Shown piece by piece: positions 32,243 to 40,743 of a DNA stretch of 64,000 nucleotides. Below the pieces are notes generated by a model that was not told the DNA's origin, did no database searches, and saw only the letters and a program-made list of their open reading frames with translations. The stretch is from Streptomyces agglomeratus (lineage in GTDB: Bacteria; Actinomycetota; Actinomycetes; Streptomycetales; Streptomycetaceae). The stretch is taken from NCBI RefSeq assembly GCF_001746415.1, contig NZ_MEHJ01000001.1, positions 930,001 through 994,000 of the forward strand, given 5' to 3'. A program made the translations under genes and the position numbers. How positions within the stretch are numbered: position 1 is the stretch's first letter; the number at the start of each line of letters is the position of its first letter.

Positions 32243-32658
32243 CGCCGTGCCCTCTCCTTGATCTCGGCCACGTCCGCCTTGATGCTGTGGATGGCCTGCT
32301 CCGGGGTGGCGGGAGTGGCCTTGCCGACCTGCTTCTTGCCCACCAGGCCGAGCAGCGCCGCCAGAAGGAGCAGGGCGGCGGTGACGACCAGCGCGGACAG
32401 CCACAGCGGCCACACCAGGTCCAGGGCCACGATCGCGGTGGTCACCGCGGCCAGCAGAGCGACAAAGCCCACCACACCGGCTCCGCCCAGCAGGCCGCCG
32501 CCGCGTCCGAAACGTTTCCCCTTCTGCCGCATCTCGGCCTGCGCCAGGCGCAGCTCCTGCCGCATCAGCTGGGAAATCTGTTCCGACGCGTGCTTGACCA
32601 GGTCACCCACCGATTCCTCGGCGTCCCTGTAGGGCGGTTGGCCCGCTGACGTGCTCAT
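32239..32658 (-). CDS. Phage-holin-family (Actinobacterial holin-X type) membrane protein
   Basis: The 139-residue protein reads AEESVGDLVKHASEQISQLM then RQELRLAQAEMRQKGKRFGR, followed by two membrane helices (LLGGAGVVGFVALLAAVTTA and WLSALVVTAALLLLAALLGL) and a helix with KADVAEIKERARR. This is the putative holin-X/superfamily III layout. Despite the name these chromosomal proteins are not tied to a prophage and no phage genes are nearby. First gene of a three-gene operon. I chose ATG 32658, with AGGTCACG upstream. Confidence 0.8.
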   Translation of the reverse strand: MSTSAGQPPYRDAEESVGDLVKHASEQISQLMRQELRLAQAEMRQKGKRFGRGGGLLGGAGVVGFVALLAAVTTAIVALDLVWPLWLSALVVTAALLLLAALLGLVGKKQVGKATPATPEQAIHSIKADVAEIKERARR

Positions 32659-32980
32659 CGTCGTGACCTGCCTTTCCTTGCCGCTTCTCGGCCCGCGCCG
32701 GACGTGGCGACGGCGAGGGGCCCCGCTGGTGGTGGCTGTCATCTCAAGTCGTAACGCCTACCGGGAGCGCCCGCCAGCCGACAGGCCCGCGCCCGGGACG
32801 AAGATCCACCCCGTCACTCGCATCCTTGGAACCATTCGAACCATTCGAACCGCTCCTCGGCGCGCGGTCGGCCACCCGGCAACCGCTACCTGGCGCGCGG
32901 CCTGCCACCCGGGTCGGCGAGCAGCCGTGCCGGCGGCCCAGGGGGCCGCACCCGTGCAGCGGTGCGGCCGGGCCGCCCTC
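32659..32980. other. 322-bp gene-free gap with a terminator and short repeats
   Basis: A 9-bp unit (GAACCATTC) is repeated at 32829-32837 and 32838-32846 with a partial third copy. A hairpin GGCCGCACC/GGTGCGGCC (32944-32969) just after the PAP2 stop is a plausible terminator. The promoter of the holin operon must also lie here, but I could not fix it. No gene seen. Confidence 0.5.
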
Positions 32981-33637
32981 CTACACGATCGCGCGGGCCA
33001 GCAGCTTGGGCGCGTGATGCACCAGCAGCGCGCTGCCGACGCCAATAGCGGCGCCCGCCGCCACATCGCTGGGGTAGTGCGCTCCGGTATGCACCCTCTC
33101 CAGAGCCACCATCGCGGCGGGAACCGCCGCTGCCGCACCCAGCCACGGCGAAGTCAGGCCGACCGCGACGGAGAAACCCACGGCGGCGGCGGTGTGCCCG
33201 GAGGGGAAGGACGAGCTATCCGGCCGGTCCTCGACATCGTCGTGCGGGATCATGTCGGCCGGCGGGCGGCGCCGCTCGTACAGCTGCTTGCACACCGCGT
33301 TCGCGATCACCTGCGCACAGAGCATGCCGGCCACTCCCCCGGCCGCGGCCTTGCGTTCCGACACGCCGCCGACGGCAGCCATGGTGACGGCCGCGCCCCA
33401 CCAGAGTTTGGTGCGCTCGGCGGCCGACTCCACGGCGGGCAGTGCCTTGCGGGCCCAGGCCGAGTCCCACGAGGCGGCCCGGTGGGTGAGTTGCCGGTCG
33501 ACGCGGCGAAGGTGGTTGAGGAAACGTGTCGCGGCCTCTTTCGGCCGTATGGTGCCGGTTCGGTCAGCCCCTGGGGCCGCGTGGGCTCCGTCGGGTCCGT
33601 CAGGTCCGCCGGCATCCCGGCTCAGGCGTTGCAGCAC
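32981..33637 (-). CDS. PAP2-family membrane phosphatase
   Basis: The 218-residue product has the three PAP2 motifs: KQLYERRRPPADM (K-x6-RP), SSSFPSGHTAAAVGFSVAVG (PSGH) and VALERVHTGAHYPSDVAAG (R-x5-H-x3-D, with a Glu in place of the usual Ser). Five hydrophobic segments surround them. Such enzymes dephosphorylate lipid phosphates such as undecaprenyl pyrophosphate or phosphatidic acid at the outer membrane face. The GTG at 33637 lies two bases after the stop of the YihY gene, so it is in an operon with it. Confidence 0.9.
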   Translation of the reverse strand: MLQRLSRDAGGPDGPDGAHAAPGADRTGTIRPKEAATRFLNHLRRVDRQLTHRAASWDSAWARKALPAVESAAERTKLWWGAAVTMAAVGGVSERKAAAGGVAGMLCAQVIANAVCKQLYERRRPPADMIPHDDVEDRPDSSSFPSGHTAAAVGFSVAVGLTSPWLGAAAAVPAAMVALERVHTGAHYPSDVAAGAAIGVGSALLVHHAPKLLARAIV

Positions 33638-33639
33638 AG

Positions 33640-34725
33640 TCAGTCGTTGCCCATCCGCTTGCGGTCCTCATCTGTCCACTTGCGCGTGTCACGCGGCTCT
33701 ACGTAGGGCTCCTCGTCGCTGGGGTGGCCGCCGACGATGGCGCGCTCACGGGTCATCTCGGCGTCGAACTCGAGCCCCAGCAGGATCGCCAGGTTCGTGA
33801 TCCACAGCCACACCAGGAAGATGATCACACCGGCCAGGGTGCCGTACGTCTTGTTGTACGAAGCAAAGTTCGCCACGTACAACGCGAAGCCCGCCGAGGC
33901 GATCAGCCAGAGCACCAGAGCCAGGAAGCTGCCGGGGGTGACCCACCTGAAGCCGCGGCCGCGGGCGTTCGGCGACGCCCAGTACAGCAGCGCGATCATG
34001 ATGGTGACCAGCACGACGAGGACAGGCCACTTCGCGATCGACCAGACGTTCAGGGCCGTGTCGCCGATCCCCAGGGTCCTACCCAACTGCTTGGCGAGAG
34101 CGCCGGAGAACACCACGATCAGCGCGCTGACGCAGGCAAGAATCATCAGTGCCAGCGTCAGGACCACACGCAGTGGCGTGATCTTCCAGACCGGCCGGCC
34201 TTCGGGGATGTCGTAGACGGCATTGGAGGTGCGGATGAACGCAGCCACGTAGCCGGACGCCGACCAGAGCGCGCCGAGGAGACCGACGATCGCCAGGATC
34301 GAACCCGTACCGCTGCCGCTGGCCTGGAGCTGCTCGACGGCACCGGTGATGATGTCGCGCGCGGCACCGGGCGTCAGCTTCGCGATGTTGTCCAGGACGC
34401 TCTTGGTCGCCGACTCGCCCGCGATGCCCAGGATCGACACCAGCACCAGCAGTGCGGGGAACAGCGCGAGGATCCCGTAGTACGTCAGAGCGGCGGCCCG
34501 GTCGGTCAGCTCGTCGTCCTTGAACTCCGCCAGCGTCCGCTTCAGCACCGCGCCCCATGACTGCTTGCCCATCTGGGTGGGCTTGTCGGGAGCGTTCCGT
34601 TCCACCTGGGGGTCCGGTCCCGCACGTCTGGCGGGCTCCGCCCCCGCTCCGGCATCCGCTGGGCGGTGCTCGCGGTCACGGCCGTGTTCGTCGTCCCCAT
34701 GCTCTTGCTGCCACTTCGATGCCAT
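33640..34725 (-). CDS. YihY/BrkB family membrane protein
   Basis: The 361-residue protein has a polar N-terminal 55 residues, then TLAEFKDDELTDRAAALTYY (the YihY/virulence factor BrkB opening), six hydrophobic segments and the signature ASYNKTYGTLAGVIIFLVWL near the end, where the family motif YxxxYGxLGxVxxxLxW occurs. The tail (EEPYVEPRDTRKWTDEDRKR) is hydrophilic. Family members are inner-membrane proteins of debated transport function. Co-transcribed with the PAP2 gene. Confidence 0.9.
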   Translation of the reverse strand: MASKWQQEHGDDEHGRDREHRPADAGAGAEPARRAGPDPQVERNAPDKPTQMGKQSWGAVLKRTLAEFKDDELTDRAAALTYYGILALFPALLVLVSILGIAGESATKSVLDNIAKLTPGAARDIITGAVEQLQASGSGTGSILAIVGLLGALWSASGYVAAFIRTSNAVYDIPEGRPVWKITPLRVVLTLALMILACVSALIVVFSGALAKQLGRTLGIGDTALNVWSIAKWPVLVVLVTIMIALLYWASPNARGRGFRWVTPGSFLALVLWLIASAGFALYVANFASYNKTYGTLAGVIIFLVWLWITNLAILLGLEFDAEMTRERAIVGGHPSDEEPYVEPRDTRKWTDEDRKRMGND

Positions 34726-35049
34726 GACCTACGAGTAACCGGAAATCGCTGGTTCTGCACGCGGAGACCGTCATGAATTACAAGGATTACGTCAGAATTC
34801 TTCGCCATTGAAGTGCTTCAGGCCGCTTCCAGGCGTCACCCGGCTGCCTCAGCGGCAGGCTGCTGCACCCGCGTCGCACCCGCCGTCGCACGCTCTGGGT
34901 GGGTGCCCAGTTCGTCGTCCGGCATTCCTGGCCGGCCCGCCCGCCCGACACCGACGGTCCGGCCGGGCGGGGGAATCACGGCGGAGCGCCTCGGGAACGC
35001 ATGGAATTCTCCTTTGACTGCATTCACTTTCTGAAGCAATCATCCGGGT
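34726..35049. other. 324-bp divergent intergenic region
   Basis: This AT-richer region separates the YihY gene from the methyltransferase. It includes GGATTACGTCAGAATTC near 34785 and the methyltransferase promoter at 35014-35042. No reading frame with coding character was seen. Confidence 0.5.
35014..35042 (+). promoter_or_regulatory. Promoter of a possibly leaderless methyltransferase gene
   Basis: TTGACT (35014-35019) and CAATCA (35037-35042) are spaced by 17 bases. Only seven bases separate the -10 box from the ATG at 35050, and no ribosome binding site is visible, so transcription could begin at the A of ATG. The -10 box is a weak match. Confidence 0.45.
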
Positions 35050-35811
35050 ATGTCACGCACCTTTGACGCACTCGTATCCGAGGCCGAGGCCGTCTCCGTG
35101 GACGGCTGGGACTTCTCCTGGCTCGAAGGGCGGGCCACCGAACAGCGCCCCTCGTGGGGCTACCAGCGCACGATGAGCGTGTACTTGGCCCGCGCGTCCG
35201 CCGCGCTCGACATCCAGACCGGCGGTGGGGAAGTCCTGGCCGGAGCGCCGAAGCTGCCGCCCACGATGGTGGCTACGGAGTCGTGGCCGCCGAATGTCGC
35301 CAAGGCGACCAGGCTGCTGCACCCGCTCGGCGCCGCTGTGGTCGCGGATTCGGACGAACCGCCGCTGCCGTTCGCAGACGGGGCTTTCGACCTGGTGACC
35401 AGTCGGCACCCGGCGACGGTGTGGTGGGAGGAGATCGCCCGCGTCCTCCAGGGCGGCGGCACGTACCTCTCCCAGCACGTCGGTCATTCCAGCGTCTTCG
35501 AACTCGTCGAGTACTTCCTCGGTCCGCAGCCGGAGGAAGTCCGCCGCGCGCGTCACCCCGACGACGAACGCCGGGACGCCGAGGCCGCGGGCCTGGAAGT
35601 GGTCGATTTGCGCTTCGAGCGGCTGCGGATCGAGTTCTTCGACATCGGCGCGGTGATCTACTTTCTCAGGAAAGTGATCTGGATGGTCCCCGGTTTCACC
35701 GTCGACCAGTACCGCGACCGGCTGCGGGAGCTGCACGACATGATCGAGAGCGAGGGGCCCTTCGTGGCTCATTCGACCCGCTTCCTCATTGAGGCCCGTA
35801 AGCCCGTCTGA
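35050..35811 (+). CDS. SAM-dependent methyltransferase (class I)
   Basis: The 253-residue protein has a class I methyltransferase core: ALDIQTGGGEVLAGAPKLPP (motif I, GxGxGE-like, about residue 55), PPNVAKATRLLHPLGAAVVA, PLPFADGAFDLVTSRHPATV (motif II) and WWEEIARVLQGGGTYLSQHV (motif III). C-terminal parts include FFDIGAVIYFLRKVIWMVPG, as in rRNA- or small-molecule methyltransferases of actinobacteria annotated simply as methyltransferase. No ribosome binding site precedes the ATG, matching the leaderless promoter. The substrate is unknown. Confidence 0.85.
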   Translation: MSRTFDALVSEAEAVSVDGWDFSWLEGRATEQRPSWGYQRTMSVYLARASAALDIQTGGGEVLAGAPKLPPTMVATESWPPNVAKATRLLHPLGAAVVADSDEPPLPFADGAFDLVTSRHPATVWWEEIARVLQGGGTYLSQHVGHSSVFELVEYFLGPQPEEVRRARHPDDERRDAEAAGLEVVDLRFERLRIEFFDIGAVIYFLRKVIWMVPGFTVDQYRDRLRELHDMIESEGPFVAHSTRFLIEARKPV

Positions 35812-35858
35812 GCCGCGTTCTCGCGCCCCTCGTCCTGCTGCCCGCTGCTTGCTGCCTG

Positions 35859-36320
35859 CTACCCGAAGAATCCGGCGCTGTGGAGATAGAGCGCGACAAC
35901 GCCCGCGACGCAGAACAGGACGACCCAGGAGCTGAAGCTCGTGTGTCTCCGCCGGCGCCGCAGCTTGGCGGACCGGCGGGACGCCTTGGAGCGGCCGGCG
36001 CGCGCCGGGCCGGGCACGCGCGGCGCCGCATCGACCGCGGCCTCTGCGAGCAGGCGGCGGCAGGTCGCGGCGAGCTCTGCCGTTCCGGCGACGAGCGGCA
36101 CTATCGCCTCCGAACGCGCCGGGGCCGTTGTGCCGCCGTCGAGAATGCGGCCGGCGCGGACGAGGATCTCGCCGCGGCCACCGGCGGGAGCGAGACTGAT
36201 CCAGCGCTGCACGTGCTCCCCGCGGATGACCACGCCGCCAGCCCGGTCCCGGTAGACGGTGTGCTCCCGCCACAGCACTTCCGCCAACTCGCTTGCGGTG
36301 TCCCTCAGTTGCCCACTCAC
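35859..36320 (-). CDS. Hypothetical protein with C-terminal membrane anchor
   Basis: From GTG 36320 (AGGGGGA upstream) the 153-residue protein begins VSGQLRDTASELAEVLWREH and has RDRAGGVVIRGEHVQRWISL. A very basic stretch (RSKASRRSAKLRRRRRH) precedes a single C-terminal membrane helix (SSWVVLFCVAGVVALYLHSA). I do not recognise the family. It lies 115 bases downstream of tpg on the same strand. The basic patch beside a membrane anchor could bind DNA or phospholipid head groups, which is speculation. Confidence 0.6.
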   Translation of the reverse strand: MSGQLRDTASELAEVLWREHTVYRDRAGGVVIRGEHVQRWISLAPAGGRGEILVRAGRILDGGTTAPARSEAIVPLVAGTAELAATCRRLLAEAAVDAAPRVPGPARAGRSKASRRSAKLRRRRRHTSFSSWVVLFCVAGVVALYLHSAGFFG

Positions 36321-36435
36321 GCGTCCCCCTCGCCCTACGGCACCTTGATCGAGCAAAGCACTCTAGCGGCAGGTACACACCAACTCTGCCCCGGGGCTCG
36401 GGTCCTGCTGAGCAGCCGAGGCGAACGGGGGAGAA

Positions 36436-36996
36436 CTAGCGGTAGTCGACTTCGACGTAGTCGATGTCGTTCAGCTCGACTTGCAGGCCGGGTGCCCGGC
36501 GCCCCCGGTCCTTGAAGTACTCCTCTTGAAGCCCTTCGGCGGCGATGCGCTGCAATTGCTGCTCGGTCGCGCCCGCTGCCTGCGCGTCGAAGAGACGGCT
36601 CGCGTACGCGGGCGGCAGGTGCTGGGTGATCAGCCTCAGCCTGCTGTCGTCCGTAGTGCCCGGCGCCGCTGTGAAACCGAACCGCGCGCGGGTCTCGATC
36701 ACGATGCCTGTGGTACTGGCAGCCTGCTTCTTGGCGCGCTCACGGACCCTGGGCTGCCAGTCCTTGGCCACTTCCGCGACCAGACGGGTGGCGAGGTCCC
36801 TGCGCGGCCGCTTGAATTGGCCTTTGAGGTAACGCTCCACTGTCCGCTGCGAGATCCCGAGCCGCTCGGCCACCGCCTTGGTGGAGCCTTTCTCGTGCTT
36901 CACCAGGAACCGCATCTGCGCCTGCGCCGACTTGGGCAGGGGCCGGGTGAACGTATTCGCTTCGGCCTTGTCGAGGCTGTCGCCCAGGATGCCCAT
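36436..36996 (-). CDS. tpg: Telomere terminal protein Tpg
   Basis: This 186-residue protein matches Streptomyces terminal proteins in length and sequence: GDSLDKAEANTFTRPLPKSA, then AQMRFLVKHEKGSTKAVAER, the helix-turn-helix LGISQRTVERYLKGQFKRPR, and ETRARFGFTAAPGTTDD. Tpg is covalently joined to the chromosome 5-prime ends and primes end-patching. From memory, the linked residue in known Tpg is a threonine near position 114; here T114 and T115 lie in APGTTDD. The gene starts 17 bases after tap, on the same strand, as in known tap-tpg operons. Its presence implies a linear replicon. Confidence 0.93.
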   Translation of the reverse strand: MGILGDSLDKAEANTFTRPLPKSAQAQMRFLVKHEKGSTKAVAERLGISQRTVERYLKGQFKRPRRDLATRLVAEVAKDWQPRVRERAKKQAASTTGIVIETRARFGFTAAPGTTDDSRLRLITQHLPPAYASRLFDAQAAGATEQQLQRIAAEGLQEEYFKDRGRRAPGLQVELNDIDYVEVDYR

Positions 36997-37013
36997 CGTT
37001 GACCCCTACTCCC

Positions 37014-39200
37014 CTATTCGCCGTCGGCCGACGCGTCGCTGCCCTTGATGTGCCGCGCAGGGTTGTGGCCCTGGTCGAGCATGTGAACGGCCCACATCAT
37101 CGGCTGGCTTCCCTCGCACTTGACCATCCCCGGCGAGACGCCGAGCCGGAACCCTCCGGGGAGCGGCTTGTCGTCGGGTGTGCGGGGCAGGAAATCCAGC
37201 GGCGAAGGGCCGTCGGACAGGTACACCGCGCAGTCCGAGAGAACCGCGATCGGAAAGAGGCCGACTGTTGCGATCTTGAGCATCTTGCGGTGCATGTTGA
37301 TCCGGGCGGCAGAGATCACGGCGGCGCGGATGTCGGGCCGCCAGGTGGGGCGTTCCAGCGCCGGCCAGCGTTCTCCGGGCCGGTAGCCGAGCCCCTGCGG
37401 CCGCTCGCGGAGCTTGCCGATGCCGCCCTTTACCGTTGACTTGATGGCCGACAGGACCGCGGCCTGTCCGGCGTCGACCTGCTTGTGCTGGTCCATCGCC
37501 TTGAGGAAGTCGGCCTCGTCCATCGAGGATACGACACCCAGCTCCGCCATGGTGATCATGTAAGCGTCGCGCAGCCGGGTGTACCAGGCGTCCAGATACG
37601 CGGCGTGCTCGCGCCGGACGTACGCCTCGGCGGGCCGCACCTGGTGCCCGAGTTCAACGGCGTAGGCAACGGTCGGCGTCGCGTACCAGGCGGGGCCTGA
37701 AGGCCGTACCCCGTGCGGGGTGAACGGGTTCGGGAGGCGGGGGTCGATCTCGATGTGCGACAGGTCGACGAGCCAGCTGCCGGGCAGCTTGGGATCGAAC
37801 TCCGGGTTGTTGATGTGCACAGCGGGGCCGAGGCCGACGTTCAGCCGGTTCGCGGCGGCCGCGAACGCCATGTTGACGTCGATTCCCACCGCGTAGGGCT
37901 TCGTGCACTCCTCGTCGGTGAGCAGCTCGGGATCACGGATCCACTCGTAGGCCTCCTCGTCGAGGACCTCTGCCGGGGTGCGCCGGTGCCCGCGCGGGTA
38001 CAGCGCGGCGACGACGGGGTGTTCGTCCGGGGCTTCCGGCGGCGCGGGGTCCACCGGGGCGGTGAGTGAACCGGGGTTCGGACCGGACGACCACGCGCCG
38101 GTCGTGGCGTCCTTGACCGCGCGGGTGGGCGGACGCAGGGCGGTCATCAGCTCCAGGCCGGACACCGCGCAGGAGCCGCGCGGGGTGATGACCCTCGTGG
38201 CGTACGTGCCCAGAACCTGGGCGAGTTCCGCCGCCGGGAGGTGGGCGGCGTCGCCCCAGGCGCGGGCGTCGAGAGCACCCCAGGGCACGATCGCGAACTG
38301 TACGCACTGGCGCGAGCCGCCCTGCGCCGGGCGGTAGACCCTGGCCCACGGGCCGAAACCGCGCCTGGTCGTCTTCCACTTCGCCCTGGCGATCTGCTTG
38401 TTCACCTTGTGGTCCTCGGGAAGGCGCAGACCCCGCCGGTCCTCCAGGCCCTCCGGGAGGCCGAGGCGCTCGGCTGCCGCGGCGGTGATGACGACCAGGG
38501 GGTCGGCGTCCCTGCCGTTGCGATTCAGCCGGGGCGCTCCCAGGCGCGCCTCGGTGAGGGTCCATTCGACCAAGGCGGGGACGGTGGTGGCCGGGCAGTC
38601 GAGCACAAGACCGCCGACGCAGTACGCCGATCCGTCGCCGTCCAGCACCGCGAGCGGACCATTGGCGAAACGCGGATCGACCGCTGCGGCGGTGGGGGCT
38701 GGTTCCCTTGCCGCCGAGTTCCGGACGGGCGGGCGTCGCGTCGCCGCCGGCGTCTTGCGGAGCGGGGGCGGCGCAGCGGGCGTCGCGACGGACGCTTCCA
38801 CCGACGGCTCGGAGGCGACCGGCGGTTCCGGCGCGGAAGGAGCGACCGGTGCGGGGACGGGAGCGGCCGGTGCGGGAGCGGCGGGTCCGGGGGCGGGAGC
38901 GGCCGTGGTCTGCGGCTCGGCCTCCACGGCCTCGGTTCGCGGTGCGGGGGCGGCTGCCAGTTGGGTGGCGATGCCTTCCAGGAGCTTGGCGTAGGCGGCC
39001 CGAGTGGTGCCCTGCGGTTCGCTGCGGCCGGCTTCCCACCCGGCCACGGTCGTCCGGGTCACGTCGAGCGCGCCGGCGATCTCGGTCTGCGTGAGGCCGT
39101 ACGCGGTGCGCAGCCGGGCGCGCTCGGCGGGTTCGGGCAGGTGAGTGCGGCGCGGCCCGGCCTTCAGGAGGGCGTCGACGGGGTCGGGCTTGCTCGCCAT
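37014..39200 (-). CDS. tap: Telomere-associated protein Tap
   Basis: The 728-residue protein begins with an XRE-type helix-turn-helix (LRTAYGLTQTEIAGALDVTR, then TTVAGWEAGRSEP). An Ala/Pro-rich linker (about 85-170) follows, and then a large conserved body including FANGPLAVLDGDGSAYCVGG, KPYAVGIDVNMAFAAAANRL, LPGSWLVDLSHIEIDPRLPN and IGKLRERPQGLGYRPGERWP. This is the Streptomyces Tap architecture; the usual length is about 740. Tap binds the telomeric 3-prime overhang and recruits Tpg. It lies upstream of tpg, 17 bases apart. The N-terminal helix-turn-helix could also make it a self-regulator. Confidence 0.93.
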   Translation of the reverse strand: MASKPDPVDALLKAGPRRTHLPEPAERARLRTAYGLTQTEIAGALDVTRTTVAGWEAGRSEPQGTTRAAYAKLLEGIATQLAAAPAPRTEAVEAEPQTTAAPAPGPAAPAPAAPVPAPVAPSAPEPPVASEPSVEASVATPAAPPPLRKTPAATRRPPVRNSAAREPAPTAAAVDPRFANGPLAVLDGDGSAYCVGGLVLDCPATTVPALVEWTLTEARLGAPRLNRNGRDADPLVVITAAAAERLGLPEGLEDRRGLRLPEDHKVNKQIARAKWKTTRRGFGPWARVYRPAQGGSRQCVQFAIVPWGALDARAWGDAAHLPAAELAQVLGTYATRVITPRGSCAVSGLELMTALRPPTRAVKDATTGAWSSGPNPGSLTAPVDPAPPEAPDEHPVVAALYPRGHRRTPAEVLDEEAYEWIRDPELLTDEECTKPYAVGIDVNMAFAAAANRLNVGLGPAVHINNPEFDPKLPGSWLVDLSHIEIDPRLPNPFTPHGVRPSGPAWYATPTVAYAVELGHQVRPAEAYVRREHAAYLDAWYTRLRDAYMITMAELGVVSSMDEADFLKAMDQHKQVDAGQAAVLSAIKSTVKGGIGKLRERPQGLGYRPGERWPALERPTWRPDIRAAVISAARINMHRKMLKIATVGLFPIAVLSDCAVYLSDGPSPLDFLPRTPDDKPLPGGFRLGVSPGMVKCEGSQPMMWAVHMLDQGHNPARHIKGSDASADGE

Positions 39201-39221
39201 ACGGTGCTCGCTCCTTCGGTC

Positions 39222-39578
39222 TCAGTCGTTGTCGGTCGCGGATGTGCGCTGCGGGGCGGCGTCGAGGAACTCCCGCAAGTGCCGGCCTGTGAGGATACGG
39301 GCGGGATTGCGGCCCGGGGGCAGCGGAAGCCGGCGCCCCAGAGCCCACTGGAACCGGGCGGCGGGGGCGAGGTCGAAGGCGTACTTGCCGCCCGCGGTGG
39401 CGTCCGGCTCGGACCCGACGATCCGGAAAGCGCCGACGCAGACGCCGCCGTCGACGAAGGCCAGCAGGAAGTCACCGTGCTTCCCGATGGTCTGCGTGGA
39501 GAAGCGCCACCAGCGGGCCGCTCCTTCCGCCACGGTCTGGCCCCGACGAAGCGACTGCCTCACGTCCACCGCGAGCAT
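39222..39578 (-). CDS. Small gene upstream of tap, unknown function
   Basis: From ATG 39578 (GGGGGAG upstream) this frame encodes 118 residues starting MLAVDVRQSLRRGQTVAEGA and containing RWWRFSTQTIGKHGDFLLAF, DGGVCVGAFRIVGSEPDATA and GRNPARILTGRHLREFLDAA. It ends 21 bases before tap on the same strand, so it is probably the first gene of a tap-tpg operon. I do not recognise a family. The short beta-strand-rich middle with a Trp pair might bind nucleic acid. The operon link is the only functional hint. Confidence 0.65.
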   Translation of the reverse strand: MLAVDVRQSLRRGQTVAEGAARWWRFSTQTIGKHGDFLLAFVDGGVCVGAFRIVGSEPDATAGGKYAFDLAPAARFQWALGRRLPLPPGRNPARILTGRHLREFLDAAPQRTSATDND

Positions 39579-39624
39579 CCGTCCACTCCCCCGTCCCGTG
39601 CCTTGCTCTTGTTCCTTCCGCACC

Positions 39625-39648
39625 GATCCGATCCGATCCGATCCGATC
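39625..39648. repeat. GATCC microsatellite before the tap operon
   Basis: Four and a half tandem GATCC units lie 47-70 bases upstream of the ATG at 39578, in the leader or promoter of the tap operon. Such short repeats can change copy number. Confidence 0.7.
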
Positions 39649-39667
39649 GTAGCTCAGACCAACACGT

Positions 39668-39683
39668 TTTATCGGCCGATAAA
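39668..39683. promoter_or_regulatory. Perfect 16-bp palindrome upstream of the tap operon
   Basis: TTTATCGGCCGATAAA is a perfect palindrome in an unusually AT-rich patch, 90 bases before the first gene of the tap-tpg operon. It is a strong candidate operator, possibly for the helix-turn-helix of Tap or Tpg. No regulator binding is known from the sequence. Confidence 0.6.
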
Positions 39684-39876
39684 TGGGTCGCCGATGTGGC
39701 GTTGGCTTTAGGGAGGGGGCGAGAAACCAGTCGTCGTCTCACTGCTCAGGCAGAACGCGTCCGGGCCCGGCCGCGTCCCACCGCCCCGCCACCGCCTCTC
39801 AGCGTTCGGGCGAGCTTGAGCCGTGGTCAGAGCCCCTTCCGCTCCCGTGATCAGGCATCGTCATGACGCTGCCGGA

Positions 39877-40743
39877 TCACGGGACGCCTTCTTGCGGCGC
39901 AGCCAAGCGCGCAGCCCCTGGGACGTTTCGGAGTGGGGCGGAGGAAGCGGCCGGCCGGTCTCCGGGCGCGGCGCGGTCCTCGCGCGCCTCGTCCAGGAGC
40001 AGCGCGAGACTCACCCGCTGCCAGAGGATCTCGTCCGGGTCGTCAGCCGGCAGCAGCCGGTCCATGGCCTCGCGGGCGGCCGGTGATTCTCCGTGGCGCT
40101 CCACGAGTCCCGGCCGGAGCTTGTTGAGGTAGGCGCGCTCGTAGGGGTCGTCGACGACCTCCGCGAGCTGGAAGGGGTCGAGGACGGAACTGGTGATCGC
40201 CGCCTGCTCCCAGGGGTCTTGCGTCTGTCGCGTCAGCAGGCTCAGACGCCGGCTCCGCCAGTTGCGGGCCCGGCGGTCCTCCCCCGCGTCGAGCACAGCG
40301 CGCATCTTCGGCGGCGTCCGGCCGGTGAGCAGCCCGGGCTGCCGGGTGGCGAACTCCTGCAATTCTTCGGCGAGATACAGCCACACGACCGCCCGGTAGC
40401 GATTGAGGTAGAACTGCACGGGCGTGATGTATCCGGCGCGTGCCGGCTTGCCGAAGCGGACGGGGCTGATGTCCATCAGCTGTGCGTCAGTGGTGCCCAC
40501 GGTCCGCACGCGCTCACGCAGCGTTTCCTGATTCCGGTCCGCCGCCTGAAGCCGGTCCACCTCCTCGCGGGCGATCCGACGGTGGCTGCCGTCGGCGTCG
40601 ACCGTGGTGCGGACGTGACCCAGCAGGACGGCGAGGTCGAACTCACTCCGCCTCAAACCGAGTTCATGGAGGGCGCGGACCACGGACAGCGGCTTGCCCG
40701 CCTGTGCCGCGACAGCGGTGCGGTGTGCTTCCTGTACGGACAT
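39877..40743 (-). CDS. DUF6397-like protein
   Basis: The 288-residue protein starts MSVQEAHRTAVAAQAGKPLS and contains VVRALHELGLRRSEFDLAVL then LGHVRTTVDADGSHRRIARE, VDRLQ and further blocks such as LMDISPVRFGKPARAGYITP and VQFYLNRYRAVVWLYLAEEL. I associate this ARELGLxxxEFxLAVxLGxVRT pattern with the DUF6397 family of Streptomyces, of unknown function; the N-terminal part resembles an excisionase-like helix-turn-helix. GGGGAGA precedes the ATG. It ends 299 bases upstream of the tap operon start (39578), on the same strand. Confidence 0.65.
   Translation of the reverse strand: MSVQEAHRTAVAAQAGKPLSVVRALHELGLRRSEFDLAVLLGHVRTTVDADGSHRRIAREEVDRLQAADRNQETLRERVRTVGTTDAQLMDISPVRFGKPARAGYITPVQFYLNRYRAVVWLYLAEELQEFATRQPGLLTGRTPPKMRAVLDAGEDRRARNWRSRRLSLLTRQTQDPWEQAAITSSVLDPFQLAEVVDDPYERAYLNKLRPGLVERHGESPAAREAMDRLLPADDPDEILWQRVSLALLLDEAREDRAAPGDRPAASSAPLRNVPGAARLAAPQEGVP

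Noticed and set aside
32239..32658. Holin-family gene considered as sign of a prophage.
   Set aside because: No phage structural, integrase or lysis genes around; holin-X proteins are common chromosomal membrane proteins.
36436..39200. Nearness of a chromosome or plasmid telomere inside the window.
   Set aside because: The tap-tpg pair implies a linear replicon, but I saw no terminal palindrome cluster, and housekeeping-like genes flank it on both sides.
37999..39866. Gly/Arg-rich plus-strand frame opposite tap.
   Set aside because: Antisense of the strongly supported tap gene and its Ala/Pro linker.
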